DNA of 64,000 nt from Pseudoflavonifractor sp902362925 (lineage in GTDB: Bacteria; Bacillota; Clostridia; Oscillospirales; Oscillospiraceae): NCBI GenBank assembly GCA_902362925.1, contig CABIYL010000002.1, one strand, 5' to 3'. A program made the position numbers and the translations under genes. Shown here piece by piece: positions 49,864-57,531 of the stretch. The notes beneath the pieces were generated by a model. The model was not told where the DNA came from, did no database searches, and saw only the letters and a list, made by a program, of their open reading frames with translations. Each line of letters opens with the position of its first letter. Position 1 is the stretch's first letter.

Positions 49864-50474
49864 TGGAGACCCATGTTTACAAGGTGGGGGACGCCCCCGT
49901 CCGGGCCTATACCATTGAGCGCAAGACCAAGGAGACCCACATCAGCGTGGACCTCTGCCTGGACGGGGGAGAGGTGAAGGTGTCCACCGGCATTGGCTTT
50001 TTTGACCACATGCTCCACGCCCTGGCCTTCTACGCCGGGTTCGGCCTGGAGCTGGAGGCCAGGGGCGACCTGGAGGTGGACGGCCACCACACGGTGGAGG
50101 ACACCGGCATCGTCCTGGGGCAGGCTTTCTGTCGGGCCATCGGCGACCGGAAGGGCATCCGCCGCTTTGCCAGCGCCTATGTGCCCATGGATGAGGCCCT
50201 GGGCTTCACCGCTCTGGACATCTCCAACCGCCCCTTCCTGGTCTACGAGGCGGAGATGCCCCAGGAGCGGATAGGGGAGTATGACGCCTGCCTCACCGAG
50301 GAGTTCATGCGTGCCTTCGCCGTCAACGGGAGCCTGACCCTCCACATGAAGGCACTCTATGGCCGCAACTCCCACCACATCACCGAGACCCTGTTCAAGT
50401 CCCTGGGCCTGGCCCTAAAGGACGCGGTGAGGATAGAGGGGAGCGGCGTCACCTCCACCAAGGGGGTGCTGTGA
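49863..50474 (+). CDS. hisB: Imidazoleglycerol-phosphate dehydratase
   Basis: 203 residues. Single-function HisB; the metal-binding histidine motifs FFDHMLHAL, GHHTVEDTGI and NSHHITETLFK are all present. No phosphatase half, so histidinol phosphatase must be encoded elsewhere. TGATG overlap with hisD. Confidence 0.98.
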   Translation: METHVYKVGDAPVRAYTIERKTKETHISVDLCLDGGEVKVSTGIGFFDHMLHALAFYAGFGLELEARGDLEVDGHHTVEDTGIVLGQAFCRAIGDRKGIRRFASAYVPMDEALGFTALDISNRPFLVYEAEMPQERIGEYDACLTEEFMRAFAVNGSLTLHMKALYGRNSHHITETLFKSLGLALKDAVRIEGSGVTSTKGVL

Positions 50475-51082
50475 TGGGCTATACCGCAATCGTGGATTAC
50501 GGCGTGGGCAACCTGAAGAGTATTGCCAACGCCATGGACTATCTGGGCCTGCCCACCCAGGTCACCGACGACGCCGGGACTCTGGAGCGTGCCGACGCCA
50601 TCATCCTGCCCGGCGTGGGAGCATTTCCCGACGCGGCGGAGCGGCTGCGCCTGTCCGGGCTGGACAAGGTGGTGGTGACCCAGGCGGAGCAGAAGCCCAT
50701 CCTGGGCATCTGCCTGGGCATGCAGCTGCTCTTTGACATGGGCGAAGAGGTGCGAGACTGTAAAGGACTTGGACTTGTCCATGGACGTGTCAAGCGGATT
50801 GAGACCGACCGGAAGCTGCCCCACATCGGCTGGAACAGCCTGACCTTCCAGAACGACGCCCCCATCTTCCGGGGGCTGGAGGACGGCGCATGGGTCTACT
50901 TCGTCCACTCCTACTGCGGCGTGGCGGCCTCGGAAGAGGACGTGATTGCCCGCACGGAGTACGGCGTATCGGTGGTGGCGGCGGTGCGCAGCGGCAATGT
51001 GTACGGCTGCCAGTTCCATCCGGAGAAAAGCGGGGAGACCGGTCTGCAAATCCTGAAAAACTTTGGGGAGCTGAACCGATGA
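50474..51082 (+). CDS. hisH: Imidazole glycerol phosphate synthase, glutaminase subunit
   Basis: 202 residues, class-I glutamine amidotransferase. Cys nucleophile in GICLGMQLLF, His and Glu in GCQFHPEKSGETG. Passes ammonia to HisF. Overlaps hisB by one base (TGATG) and hisA by four. Confidence 0.97.
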   Translation: MGYTAIVDYGVGNLKSIANAMDYLGLPTQVTDDAGTLERADAIILPGVGAFPDAAERLRLSGLDKVVVTQAEQKPILGICLGMQLLFDMGEEVRDCKGLGLVHGRVKRIETDRKLPHIGWNSLTFQNDAPIFRGLEDGAWVYFVHSYCGVAASEEDVIARTEYGVSVVAAVRSGNVYGCQFHPEKSGETGLQILKNFGELNR

Positions 51083-51801
51083 AACTTTTTCCTGCCATTG
51101 ACATGAAAGACTGTAAGGTTGTAAGGCTTTACAAAGGAAATTTTGCAACGGTCCATCAGGTCGCTGACGATCCCCTCACTGTAGCCCGTGCTTTCTACGA
51201 CGCCGGCGCCCGCCACATCCACATGGTGGACCTGGACGGAGCCCGCAGCGGCGTGCGGGTGAACTTTCCCATGATCTATCAGGTCATCCAGGATTCCGGC
51301 CTCAAGGTGGAGCTGGGCGGCGGCATCAAGACCGAGCTGGACGTGATCACCGTGGGCGAGTCCGGCGTGGACCGGCTGGTCATCGGCTCTGCGGCGGTCA
51401 CCAATCCCGGTCTGGTGTCCTACGCCCTGGGGCTCTATGGGGACCGGGTGGCCGTGGGCATCGACAGCCTCAGCGGCAAGGTGCGCACCGCCGGCTGGGA
51501 GGAGAACTCCGGCCTGGACTATCTGGAGTTTGCTACTCAGATGGAGTCAATTGGTGTAAAGAATATTATCTTTACAGATATTGCGACAGACGGCATGCTG
51601 TCCGGACCCTCCTATGAGCAGCTGGCCCAGCTCCAGAAGACGGTGTCCTGCAACATCACCGCCTCGGGCGGCGTGTCCTGCCTGGACGATATCAAGCGCC
51701 TGCGGGATATGGGGCTCTACGGCGCCATCATCGGCAAGGCCTACTACGCCGGGACCATCGACCTGGCGGAGGCGGTAAAGGAGGCTGGAGACCAGTGCTA
51801 G
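51079..51801 (+). CDS. hisA: Phosphoribosylformimino-5-aminoimidazole carboxamide ribotide isomerase
   Basis: 240 residues, half-barrel-duplicated TIM barrel. Catalytic Asp in PAIDMKDCKVVRLYKG and the second in IFTDIATDGMLSGP. ATGA overlap with hisH. Confidence 0.97.
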   Translation: MKLFPAIDMKDCKVVRLYKGNFATVHQVADDPLTVARAFYDAGARHIHMVDLDGARSGVRVNFPMIYQVIQDSGLKVELGGGIKTELDVITVGESGVDRLVIGSAAVTNPGLVSYALGLYGDRVAVGIDSLSGKVRTAGWEENSGLDYLEFATQMESIGVKNIIFTDIATDGMLSGPSYEQLAQLQKTVSCNITASGGVSCLDDIKRLRDMGLYGAIIGKAYYAGTIDLAEAVKEAGDQC

Positions 51802-52592
51802 CCAAACGGATCATCCCCTGCCTGGACGTCCGGGACGGCCGGGTGGTCAAGGGGGTCAACTTTGTCAATATCCGGGACGCGGGCGACCCGGTGGAGCTGG
51901 CCAAATACTATTCGGACGCAGGCGCGGACGAGATTGTCTTTCTGGACATCACCGCTACCAGCGACAACCGGAACACGGTGGCCGATGTGGTAGAACGGAC
52001 GGCGGAACAGGTCTTTGTGCCTCTGACCGTGGGCGGCGGCATCCGCACCCTGGAGGACTTCCAGCTGCTGCTCCGGGCAGGAGCGGACAAGATTTCGGTG
52101 AACTCCGCGGCGGTGAAGGACCCAACCCTCATCTCCCGGGCGGCGGAGCGGTTCGGCTCCCAGTGCGTGGTGCTGGCCATCGACGCCCGCAGCAGGGGAG
52201 ACGGCACGTGGGAGGTAGTGACTGCCGGAGGCCGCAGCCCCACCGGGCTGGACGCGGTGGAATGGGCCAGAGAGGGCCAGCGGCTGGGAGCGGGGGAGAT
52301 CCTCCTCACCTCCATGGACGCTGACGGCACCAAGACCGGCTTTGACCTGCCCATGACCAGGGCCGTCACCCAGGCGGTGAGCATCCCGGTCATCGCCTCG
52401 GGCGGCTGCGGCAGTCTGGAGCACTTTGCCCAGGTCTTTGAGGAGACGGACTGCGACGCGGCCCTGGCAGCGTCCCTCTTCCACTTCGGCGAGCTGACCG
52501 TGGAGGAGGTCAAGGACTACCTGCGGAGCCGTGACATCCCGGTCCGCCGGTCGGAGAAGAGCCAGTGGATGGGAGGTCGGCTGCATGTTTGA
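51795..52592 (+). CDS. hisF: Imidazole glycerol phosphate synthase, cyclase subunit
   Basis: 265 residues, TIM barrel. Catalytic CLDVRDGRVVKGVNF and TSMDADGTKTGFDL are intact. GTG start 51795 overlaps hisA by 7 bases; works with HisH. Confidence 0.97.
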   Translation: MLAKRIIPCLDVRDGRVVKGVNFVNIRDAGDPVELAKYYSDAGADEIVFLDITATSDNRNTVADVVERTAEQVFVPLTVGGGIRTLEDFQLLLRAGADKISVNSAAVKDPTLISRAAERFGSQCVVLAIDARSRGDGTWEVVTAGGRSPTGLDAVEWAREGQRLGAGEILLTSMDADGTKTGFDLPMTRAVTQAVSIPVIASGGCGSLEHFAQVFEETDCDAALAASLFHFGELTVEEVKDYLRSRDIPVRRSEKSQWMGGRLHV

Positions 52593-52911
52593 TTTGGAGC
52601 AGCTGTTTCAGAAGTCGGAGCTGATTCCGGTGATCATCCAGGACGCGGACACCCTGGAGGTGCTGATGCTGGGCTTCACCAACAAAGAGGCGGTGGAGCT
52701 GACCATCAAAACCAAGACCGCCTGGTTCTGGAGCCGCAGCAGGCAGAAGCTGTGGAACAAGGGGGAGAGCTCGGGCCACTTCCTCCATGTGGAGCGGATG
52801 GTCACCGACTGCGACACCGACACCCTGCTCTACTTCTGCCATCCCGTGGGCCCCACCTGCCACACCGGGGCCAAAAGCTGCTTTTTCCGGGAAATCGCAA
52901 TGGAGGAATGA
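52585..52911 (+). CDS. hisI: Phosphoribosyl-AMP cyclohydrolase
   Basis: 108 residues. Metal ligands in WSRSRQKLWNKGESSGHF, DCDTDTLLYFC and GPTCHTGAKSCFF are complete. Separate from HisE (in many bacteria the two are fused). Start ATG 52585 within the last codons of hisF. Confidence 0.96.
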   Translation: MFDLEQLFQKSELIPVIIQDADTLEVLMLGFTNKEAVELTIKTKTAWFWSRSRQKLWNKGESSGHFLHVERMVTDCDTDTLLYFCHPVGPTCHTGAKSCFFREIAMEE

Positions 52912-52914
52912 CAT

Positions 52915-53244
52915 ATGAACGATGAAGTTTTGAAGCGACTCTACCAGGTGGTGCTGGACCGGAAGGCCAACCCCCAGGAGGGTTCCTACACCTGCTATCT
53001 CTTTGACAAGGGCGTGGATAAGATCCTCAAGAAGGTGGGCGAGGAGTGCGCCGAGACCATCATCGCCGCCAAGAACGGCGTGGAGGAGGACACGGTGAAC
53101 GAGTGCTCCGACCTGCTCTACCACCTGATGGTCCTGCTGGCAGCCCAGAATATCCCGCTGGACGCGGTCCTGGCCGAGCTGGACCGCCGCAGCGCCAAAA
53201 TCGGCAACCTGAAGCAGATGCGGGTTACCGACCACAATACCTGA
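52915..53244 (+). CDS. hisE: Phosphoribosyl-ATP pyrophosphohydrolase
   Basis: 109 residues, MazG-like all-helical fold. SYTCYLFDKGVDKILKKVGEECAETIIAAKN and ECSDLLYHLMVLL carry the acidic metal-binding residues. Last gene of hisZGDBHAFIE; hisC is not in the operon. Confidence 0.96.
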   Translation: MNDEVLKRLYQVVLDRKANPQEGSYTCYLFDKGVDKILKKVGEECAETIIAAKNGVEEDTVNECSDLLYHLMVLLAAQNIPLDAVLAELDRRSAKIGNLKQMRVTDHNT

Positions 53245-53248
53245 ATAC

Positions 53249-53289
53249 AAAAAGGCCATGTCCGCAGTCTTGCGGATATGGCCTTTTGT
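53249..53289 (+). terminator. Terminator of the histidine operon
   Basis: AAAAGGCCATGTCCGCA pairs with TGCGGATATGGCCTTTT (one G-U wobble) around a 4-base loop, ending in a T-tract. Confidence 0.92.
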
Positions 53290-53348
53290 CTGGATTTGTA
53301 GTATACTGGTTGCCGGACATCAATTCTGCCGCAAGGAGGAATTTTGAA

Positions 53349-54530
53349 ATGAATGCCTTTACCTATCATGTACCCACCAAGGTTATTTTTGGTGAGAATA
53401 CAGAGACCAAGACCGGACAGGCAGTCCGGGACGCCGGGGGCAGCAACGTGCTGGTCATCTACGGCGGCGGCAGCGCGGTGCGCAGCGGCCTGCTGGACCG
53501 TGTCACCGCCTCGCTGGAGGAAGCCGGACTGTCCTGGCAGGCGGTGGGTGGTGTGCAGCCCAATCCCCACCTGGGCCTGGCCCAGGAGACGGTGGACAAG
53601 TTCCGGGACAAGGGCATCGACTTTGTGCTGGCGGTGGGCGGCGGCAGTGTCATCGACACAGCCAAGGCGGTGGCCCATGGCCTGGCCCGGCCCGACGTGC
53701 CCATCTGGGACTATTACAGCGGCAAGGCCAAGGTGACGGCCACGCTGAAAAAGGGCTCCGTCCTCACCATCGCGGCGGCGGGCAGCGAGACGTCGGATTC
53801 CGCCGTGCTGACCAACGAGGAGAACGGCCAGAAGAAGGGCATCAACACCCCCTTCAACCAGCCGGATTTTGCCATTATGAATCCCGCCCTGACCTGCACG
53901 CTGCCGCCCAGACAGACGGCCTGCGGCGTGGCTGATATCATGATGCACACCATGGACCGCTATTTCAGCATCCAGACCGACAACGCCCTCACCGACGGCA
54001 TTGCCGAGACACTGCTCCGCACGGTGATTGAGTACGGCCGGGTGGCTATGGACGACCCGGAGGATTTGAAGGCCCGGTCTGAAATTATGTGGTGCGGCAG
54101 CCTGTCCCATGACGGCCTCACCGGTCTGGGCCAGCCCAAGGACTTCTCCACCCATGCCCTGGGCCATGAGCTCTCCGGCATGTTCGACATTCCCCACGGC
54201 GAGAGCCTGACCATCATGTGGCCTGCCTGGGCCCGGTATGTGTACCGGGACGCCCCCAGCCGATTCGCCCGTTTTGGCCGGAACGTGTGGGGTATTCAGG
54301 AGGAAAATGAGGAGCGGGCCGCTCTGGCGGCCATTCGGGCCACGGAGCAGTATTTCCACGATGTGCTGAAGCTGCCCATCTGCTTCAGCCAGGCCATGGG
54401 CGTGCAGGACGATGCTACCCTCCGGGACCTGGCCGTGCGTTCCACCTACTACGGCGGCCGCCGGGTGGGGCAGCTCCACCCCATGGAGAAGGATGAGCTC
54501 TATCTGGTCTATCAGCTGGCCAACCACTGA
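53349..54530 (+). CDS. Iron-containing alcohol dehydrogenase (butanol-dehydrogenase type)
   Basis: 393 residues. N-terminal NAD(P)-binding VLVIYGGGSA and GGGSVIDTAKAV; metal ligands in GVADIMMHTMDRYF (Asp, His) and STHALGHELSGMFDIPHGE (two His). NADPH-dependent BDH/YqhD-like group by its YHVPTKVIFGENTE start. Reduces aldehydes to alcohols in fermentation. AGGAGG lies 9 bases upstream. Single gene between two terminators. Confidence 0.93.
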   Translation: MNAFTYHVPTKVIFGENTETKTGQAVRDAGGSNVLVIYGGGSAVRSGLLDRVTASLEEAGLSWQAVGGVQPNPHLGLAQETVDKFRDKGIDFVLAVGGGSVIDTAKAVAHGLARPDVPIWDYYSGKAKVTATLKKGSVLTIAAAGSETSDSAVLTNEENGQKKGINTPFNQPDFAIMNPALTCTLPPRQTACGVADIMMHTMDRYFSIQTDNALTDGIAETLLRTVIEYGRVAMDDPEDLKARSEIMWCGSLSHDGLTGLGQPKDFSTHALGHELSGMFDIPHGESLTIMWPAWARYVYRDAPSRFARFGRNVWGIQEENEERAALAAIRATEQYFHDVLKLPICFSQAMGVQDDATLRDLAVRSTYYGGRRVGQLHPMEKDELYLVYQLANH

Positions 54531-54531
54531 G

Positions 54532-54565
54532 AAAAGCGCAGCGGCGCCCATTGGGTGCCGCTGCG
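54532..54565 (-). terminator. Terminator after the nitroreductase gene
   Basis: CGCAGCGGCGCCC pairs with GGGTGCCGCTGCG (one wobble); on the minus strand TTTTCTC follows. It also lies directly after the convergent dehydrogenase gene. Confidence 0.82.
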
Positions 54566-54574
54566 GCTTGCCTG

Positions 54575-55078
54575 TCAGCCCTTCCAGAAGCTGACCTTCT
54601 CCGGGTTATACTGGTCCGTTCTGGGCCGCTCCTCAGCGGGCCAGCCCAGCGCCACAATGCCTACGGGGAGCAGGGTGTCATCCAGCCGGAAGTAGCGGGA
54701 GAAGCCCTCAATCCGCTCCGGCTGGGGGGCTATGGCGCACCAGCAGGCGCCCAGACCTTGATGTACCGCCTCCACCAGCAGATTCTCGATGGCGGCGGCG
54801 CAGTTGACGTAGAGGTATCCGTCTTCCGCCTCGGCGGTGCGGTCGCCCAGAACCATGACAGCGGCCTGAGCCTGCTTCATCATACCTGTGTAGGGTTGAA
54901 GAGAGGGGATGTCGTCCAGAGTTTTCCGATCGGTGATGACCAGGAAGCGCCAGCTCTGGGTGTTGCGGGCGGAGGGGGCGTTCATGGCGGCCCGAAGCAG
55001 CTCGGTGAGCACGTCCTCCGGGATGGGACGGTCCGTGTAGCGGCGGATGCTGCGCCGCTCAAACAGTTCTTTCAGCAT
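54575..55078 (-). CDS. Nitroreductase-family FMN oxidoreductase
   Basis: 167 residues. RRSIRRYTDRPI (FMN phosphate binding) at the N-terminus, PSARNTQSWRFLVI, and GLGACWCAIAP...LLPVGIVALGWPAEE. Reduces nitro compounds, quinones or similar with NAD(P)H; substrate unknown. Start ATG 55078 has AAGGAGG. The upstream in-frame extension is rejected. Confidence 0.92.
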   Translation of the reverse strand: MLKELFERRSIRRYTDRPIPEDVLTELLRAAMNAPSARNTQSWRFLVITDRKTLDDIPSLQPYTGMMKQAQAAVMVLGDRTAEAEDGYLYVNCAAAIENLLVEAVHQGLGACWCAIAPQPERIEGFSRYFRLDDTLLPVGIVALGWPAEERPRTDQYNPEKVSFWKG

Positions 55079-55147
55079 AATGCGGTTCCTCCTTGACACA
55101 TGGGGATGGATGAGACAGAGACGGCAAATTTGAGATTTGCTGCTGTA

Positions 55148-55156
55148 ATTATAGCA
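55148..55156 (-). promoter_or_regulatory. Extended -10 promoter of the nitroreductase gene
   Basis: TGC-TATAAT on the minus strand; the -35 region (TTGGTT-like) is poor, as expected for an extended -10 promoter. Confidence 0.65.
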
Positions 55157-55213
55157 TACACCGCAAAAAACCAAAAGATAAACAGGCCGCAGCGGGAAAG
55201 AATGTGAAAAAAT

Positions 55214-55242
55214 TTGACAAGTGCATGCTGCTGCGGTAAACT
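55214..55242 (+). promoter_or_regulatory. Promoter of rex
   Basis: TTGACA (55214-55219), 17-base spacer, TAAACT (55237-55242). No clear Rex operator (TTGTGAA-N4-TTCACAA) overlaps it. Confidence 0.8.
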
Positions 55243-55312
55243 ATTGAAATAAGCGTGAAACCCGGCCTGACGGGAAAACAGCCAACCAAAACAGAGTGAG
55301 TGTGATAAAACG

Positions 55313-55960
55313 ATGAGAAAGCAGAAGGTATCCAGCGCCGTGATCCGGCGGCTGCCTCGGTATTACCGCCACCTGAACGATCTCTTTCAAGCCGGTACCG
55401 TTCGTATTTCCTCCAACGCCCTGGGCAGCTCCATGGGCCTGACCGCCTCTCAGATCCGGCAGGATCTGTCCTGCTTCGGTGAGTTCGGCCAGCAGGGGTA
55501 TGGATATAACGTAGAGAAGCTACGGGGTGAGATCTCCGATATTCTGGGCATGAACCGCTCCCATACGGCGGTGATTCTGGGCGCTGGTAACCTGGGCCGT
55601 GCTCTGATTGAGAATTTCCACTTTGAAAAGAACGGCTTCCAGCTGACAGCGGCCTTTGATGTCCACCCGGATATTGTGGGCAGCACCATCGGCGGCGTGA
55701 CCATCCGGCATACGGATATGCTGGAGGCCTATCTGGCCGAGCATCCCACCAGCGTGGGCGTGCTTACTGTCCCCGGCCGGGTGGCCAACGGCCTGGCGGA
55801 GCGGCTGGTGGCCGCCGGTGTGAAGGGTATCTGGAACTTCACCAACATTGAGCTGAGCCTGGCTGACGGCGACAATGTGATCATCGAGGATGTCCATTTT
55901 GCCGACAGCCTGCTGGCACTGAGCTATATGATCTCCGATGCGGATGACGCCCGGGAGTAA
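55313..55960 (+). CDS. rex: Redox-sensing transcriptional repressor Rex
   Basis: 215 residues. N-terminal winged helix (AVIRRLPRYYRHLNDL...ISSNALGSSMGLTASQIRQDLSCFGEFGQQGYGY) and a Rossmann domain with AVILGAGNLGRALIENFHF that reads the NADH/NAD+ ratio. Known targets are fermentation and alcohol-dehydrogenase genes; the neighbouring iron-ADH is a plausible one, though no operator was found there. Followed 3 bases later by the SLH lipoprotein gene. Confidence 0.97.
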   Translation: MRKQKVSSAVIRRLPRYYRHLNDLFQAGTVRISSNALGSSMGLTASQIRQDLSCFGEFGQQGYGYNVEKLRGEISDILGMNRSHTAVILGAGNLGRALIENFHFEKNGFQLTAAFDVHPDIVGSTIGGVTIRHTDMLEAYLAEHPTSVGVLTVPGRVANGLAERLVAAGVKGIWNFTNIELSLADGDNVIIEDVHFADSLLALSYMISDADDARE

Positions 55961-55963
55961 CGA

Positions 55964-57115
55964 ATGAGACGAATTGCGGCAGCTCTGCTGGCCATGCTCC
56001 TGCTGGCCGGCTGTGTGGCGGCGGTGGCGGCGGGCGGAAGCTCGTCCGATCCGCTGCTGACCCAATCCTATATCACCAATACCTATATCCCCGAGACTGT
56101 TGAGCAGGCGGACAAGGAGATCGAGTCCGGCCTCAATAAGGTCTATGATGACGCGCTCAGCGAGCTGAAGGCTCAGGCGGAGCTGTACCAGGCCAGAGCC
56201 AACGCGCTGGCAGGGGAGGGCGGCGGATATGCGGCCTCCTTCACTGAGCAGCGGTTCAAGCGGGGCGACGTCATCAACCTGGATACCGGCTCCAGCGGCA
56301 TGCTGCTGGCCGGGTCCGCCACCATTACCTACACCTCCGGCGGCGTGGTGGATATGACCACAGCTGCTGATGTGGTCTCCGGTACGGCCATGACAGCTCA
56401 GCACCGCTATCTGGCCGCGGAGAATACCCTGTGCCAGGTGACCATCACCTCTGATACTGCCGTGCTGGCGCCCCAGGGCTTTTACTCCGTTGTGAAAAGC
56501 AGCGCCACCGACTACAATGAGCTGGCCAACGCCCTGAAGGAGATGGGGCTGTTCAAGGGCGGCGACACGGCCTACGGCGATGGGCTGATGCTGGAGAACG
56601 CCCCCACCCGTATTGAGGGCCTGATCATGTTCCTGCGCCTTCTGGGCGAGGAAGAGGCGGCTCTGGCGGTCAAGGACCCCTGTCCCTTTGTGGATGTGCC
56701 CCAATGGTGTCAGAGCTACGTGACCTACGCCTATGCCAAGGGGTATACCAAGGGCGTGGGTGCGGACAGTGAGGAGCTGTACTTCGCCCCTTACGTCACC
56801 ATCACCGCCGGTGAGTACATGACCTTTGTGCTCCGTGCACTGGGCTACCAGGACAGCGGCGATAACCCGGACTTCCAGTGGGATTCGGCCTTGCTCCGCA
56901 GCCTGGAGCTGGGGTGCATCACCGATGGGGAGTACAAGCTTCTGGTGGAAGAGCCCTTCCTCCGGGCCCAGGTGGCCTATGTGTCCTATTATGCGCTGGA
57001 CGCCAAGATGAAGGCCGGCGGGACCCTGCTCAGCCATCTCTCTTCGGTGGGTACGCTGGATGCCGCCAAGGTCAAGGCGGTGCGGGACAGCGTGGTTACA
57101 GAGCGAATTGCATAA
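55964..57115 (+). CDS. Secreted SLH-domain protein with lipobox-like signal
   Basis: 383 residues. The signal LLAMLLLAGCVAAV (cleavage before Cys17 if a lipoprotein) is followed by a helical part with a predicted coiled coil (about 45-80), a beta-rich middle, and one recognisable S-layer-homology unit near 240-295 (PFVDVPQWCQSYVTYAYAKGYTKGVG ... FAPYVTITAGEYMTFVLRALGY). Likely attached to membrane and wall. Co-transcribed with rex, an unusual pairing whose meaning is not evident. Confidence 0.8.
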   Translation: MRRIAAALLAMLLLAGCVAAVAAGGSSSDPLLTQSYITNTYIPETVEQADKEIESGLNKVYDDALSELKAQAELYQARANALAGEGGGYAASFTEQRFKRGDVINLDTGSSGMLLAGSATITYTSGGVVDMTTAADVVSGTAMTAQHRYLAAENTLCQVTITSDTAVLAPQGFYSVVKSSATDYNELANALKEMGLFKGGDTAYGDGLMLENAPTRIEGLIMFLRLLGEEEAALAVKDPCPFVDVPQWCQSYVTYAYAKGYTKGVGADSEELYFAPYVTITAGEYMTFVLRALGYQDSGDNPDFQWDSALLRSLELGCITDGEYKLLVEEPFLRAQVAYVSYYALDAKMKAGGTLLSHLSSVGTLDAAKVKAVRDSVVTERIA

Positions 57116-57117
57116 CG

Positions 57118-57152
57118 AAATCCCCGGCAGTCCATCGGACCGCCGGGGATTT
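57118..57152 (+). terminator. Terminator of rex-SLH operon
   Basis: AAATCCCCGGC-A-GTCC pairs with GGAC-C-GCCGGGGATTT around ATC, followed by ATTATTTCC. Confidence 0.88.
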
Positions 57153-57289
57153 ATTATTTCCAATTCTGCCTGAGTGGCGGCCCGCACCAATCAGGGCGTG
57201 GGGCATAGTATGAAGTGAGGCCGCGCAGGAGAAGCCGCAGGGCAGACTCCGGCAGCCGGTCTCCATTTCATTTCAGGAGGTACTTCATT

Positions 57290-57445
57290 ATGGGGTGCTG
57301 CAATAACGGTTCCGGCTGGGGTGGCTGCGGCTGCCTGTGGATCATCATCCTCATCATCATTCTGTGCTGCTGCTGCGGCGGCGGGAACATGGGCGGCTGC
57401 GGCGGTGGCTGCAACAACGGCTGCGGCAATAACTGCGGCTGCTGA
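57290..57445 (+). CDS. 51-residue Cys/Gly/Asn-rich membrane micropeptide
   Basis: ATG 57290 has CAGGAGG 9 bases upstream; 51 residues, too short for routine ORF calling. 13 of 51 residues are Cys. The plan is MGCCNNGSGWGGCGC, a hydrophobic stretch LWIIILIIILCCCC that could cross the membrane, then GGG-N-M and repeats of GGC/NNGC to the end. The bases are not a simple repeat, and the site is good, so I read it as a real gene. It resembles the tiny high-cysteine proteins seen in gut clostridia and the short Gly/Cys-rich proteins of spore coats; role unknown (metal binding, spore or envelope are guesses). Confidence 0.75.
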   Translation: MGCCNNGSGWGGCGCLWIIILIIILCCCCGGGNMGGCGGGCNNGCGNNCGC

Positions 57446-57470
57446 GCGAGCGGACTGAACATAAGAACGA

Positions 57471-57498
57471 AGGGCCGGGCGCACACGCGCCCGGCCCT
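57471..57498 (+). terminator. Hairpin after the micropeptide gene
   Basis: AGGGCCGGGCGC and GCGCCCGGCCCT form a perfect 12-bp stem with loop ACAC, 25 bases past the stop and facing gltX. The U-tract is weak on both strands. Confidence 0.75.
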
Positions 57499-57531
57499 CT
57501 GTCATAAAAGCACGGAAAGAATAGGGGAGTC

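Noticed and set aside
55243..55312. Rex operator in the rex leader
   Set aside because: No TTGTGAA-N4-TTCACAA-like palindrome; only isolated GTGAAA half-sites.
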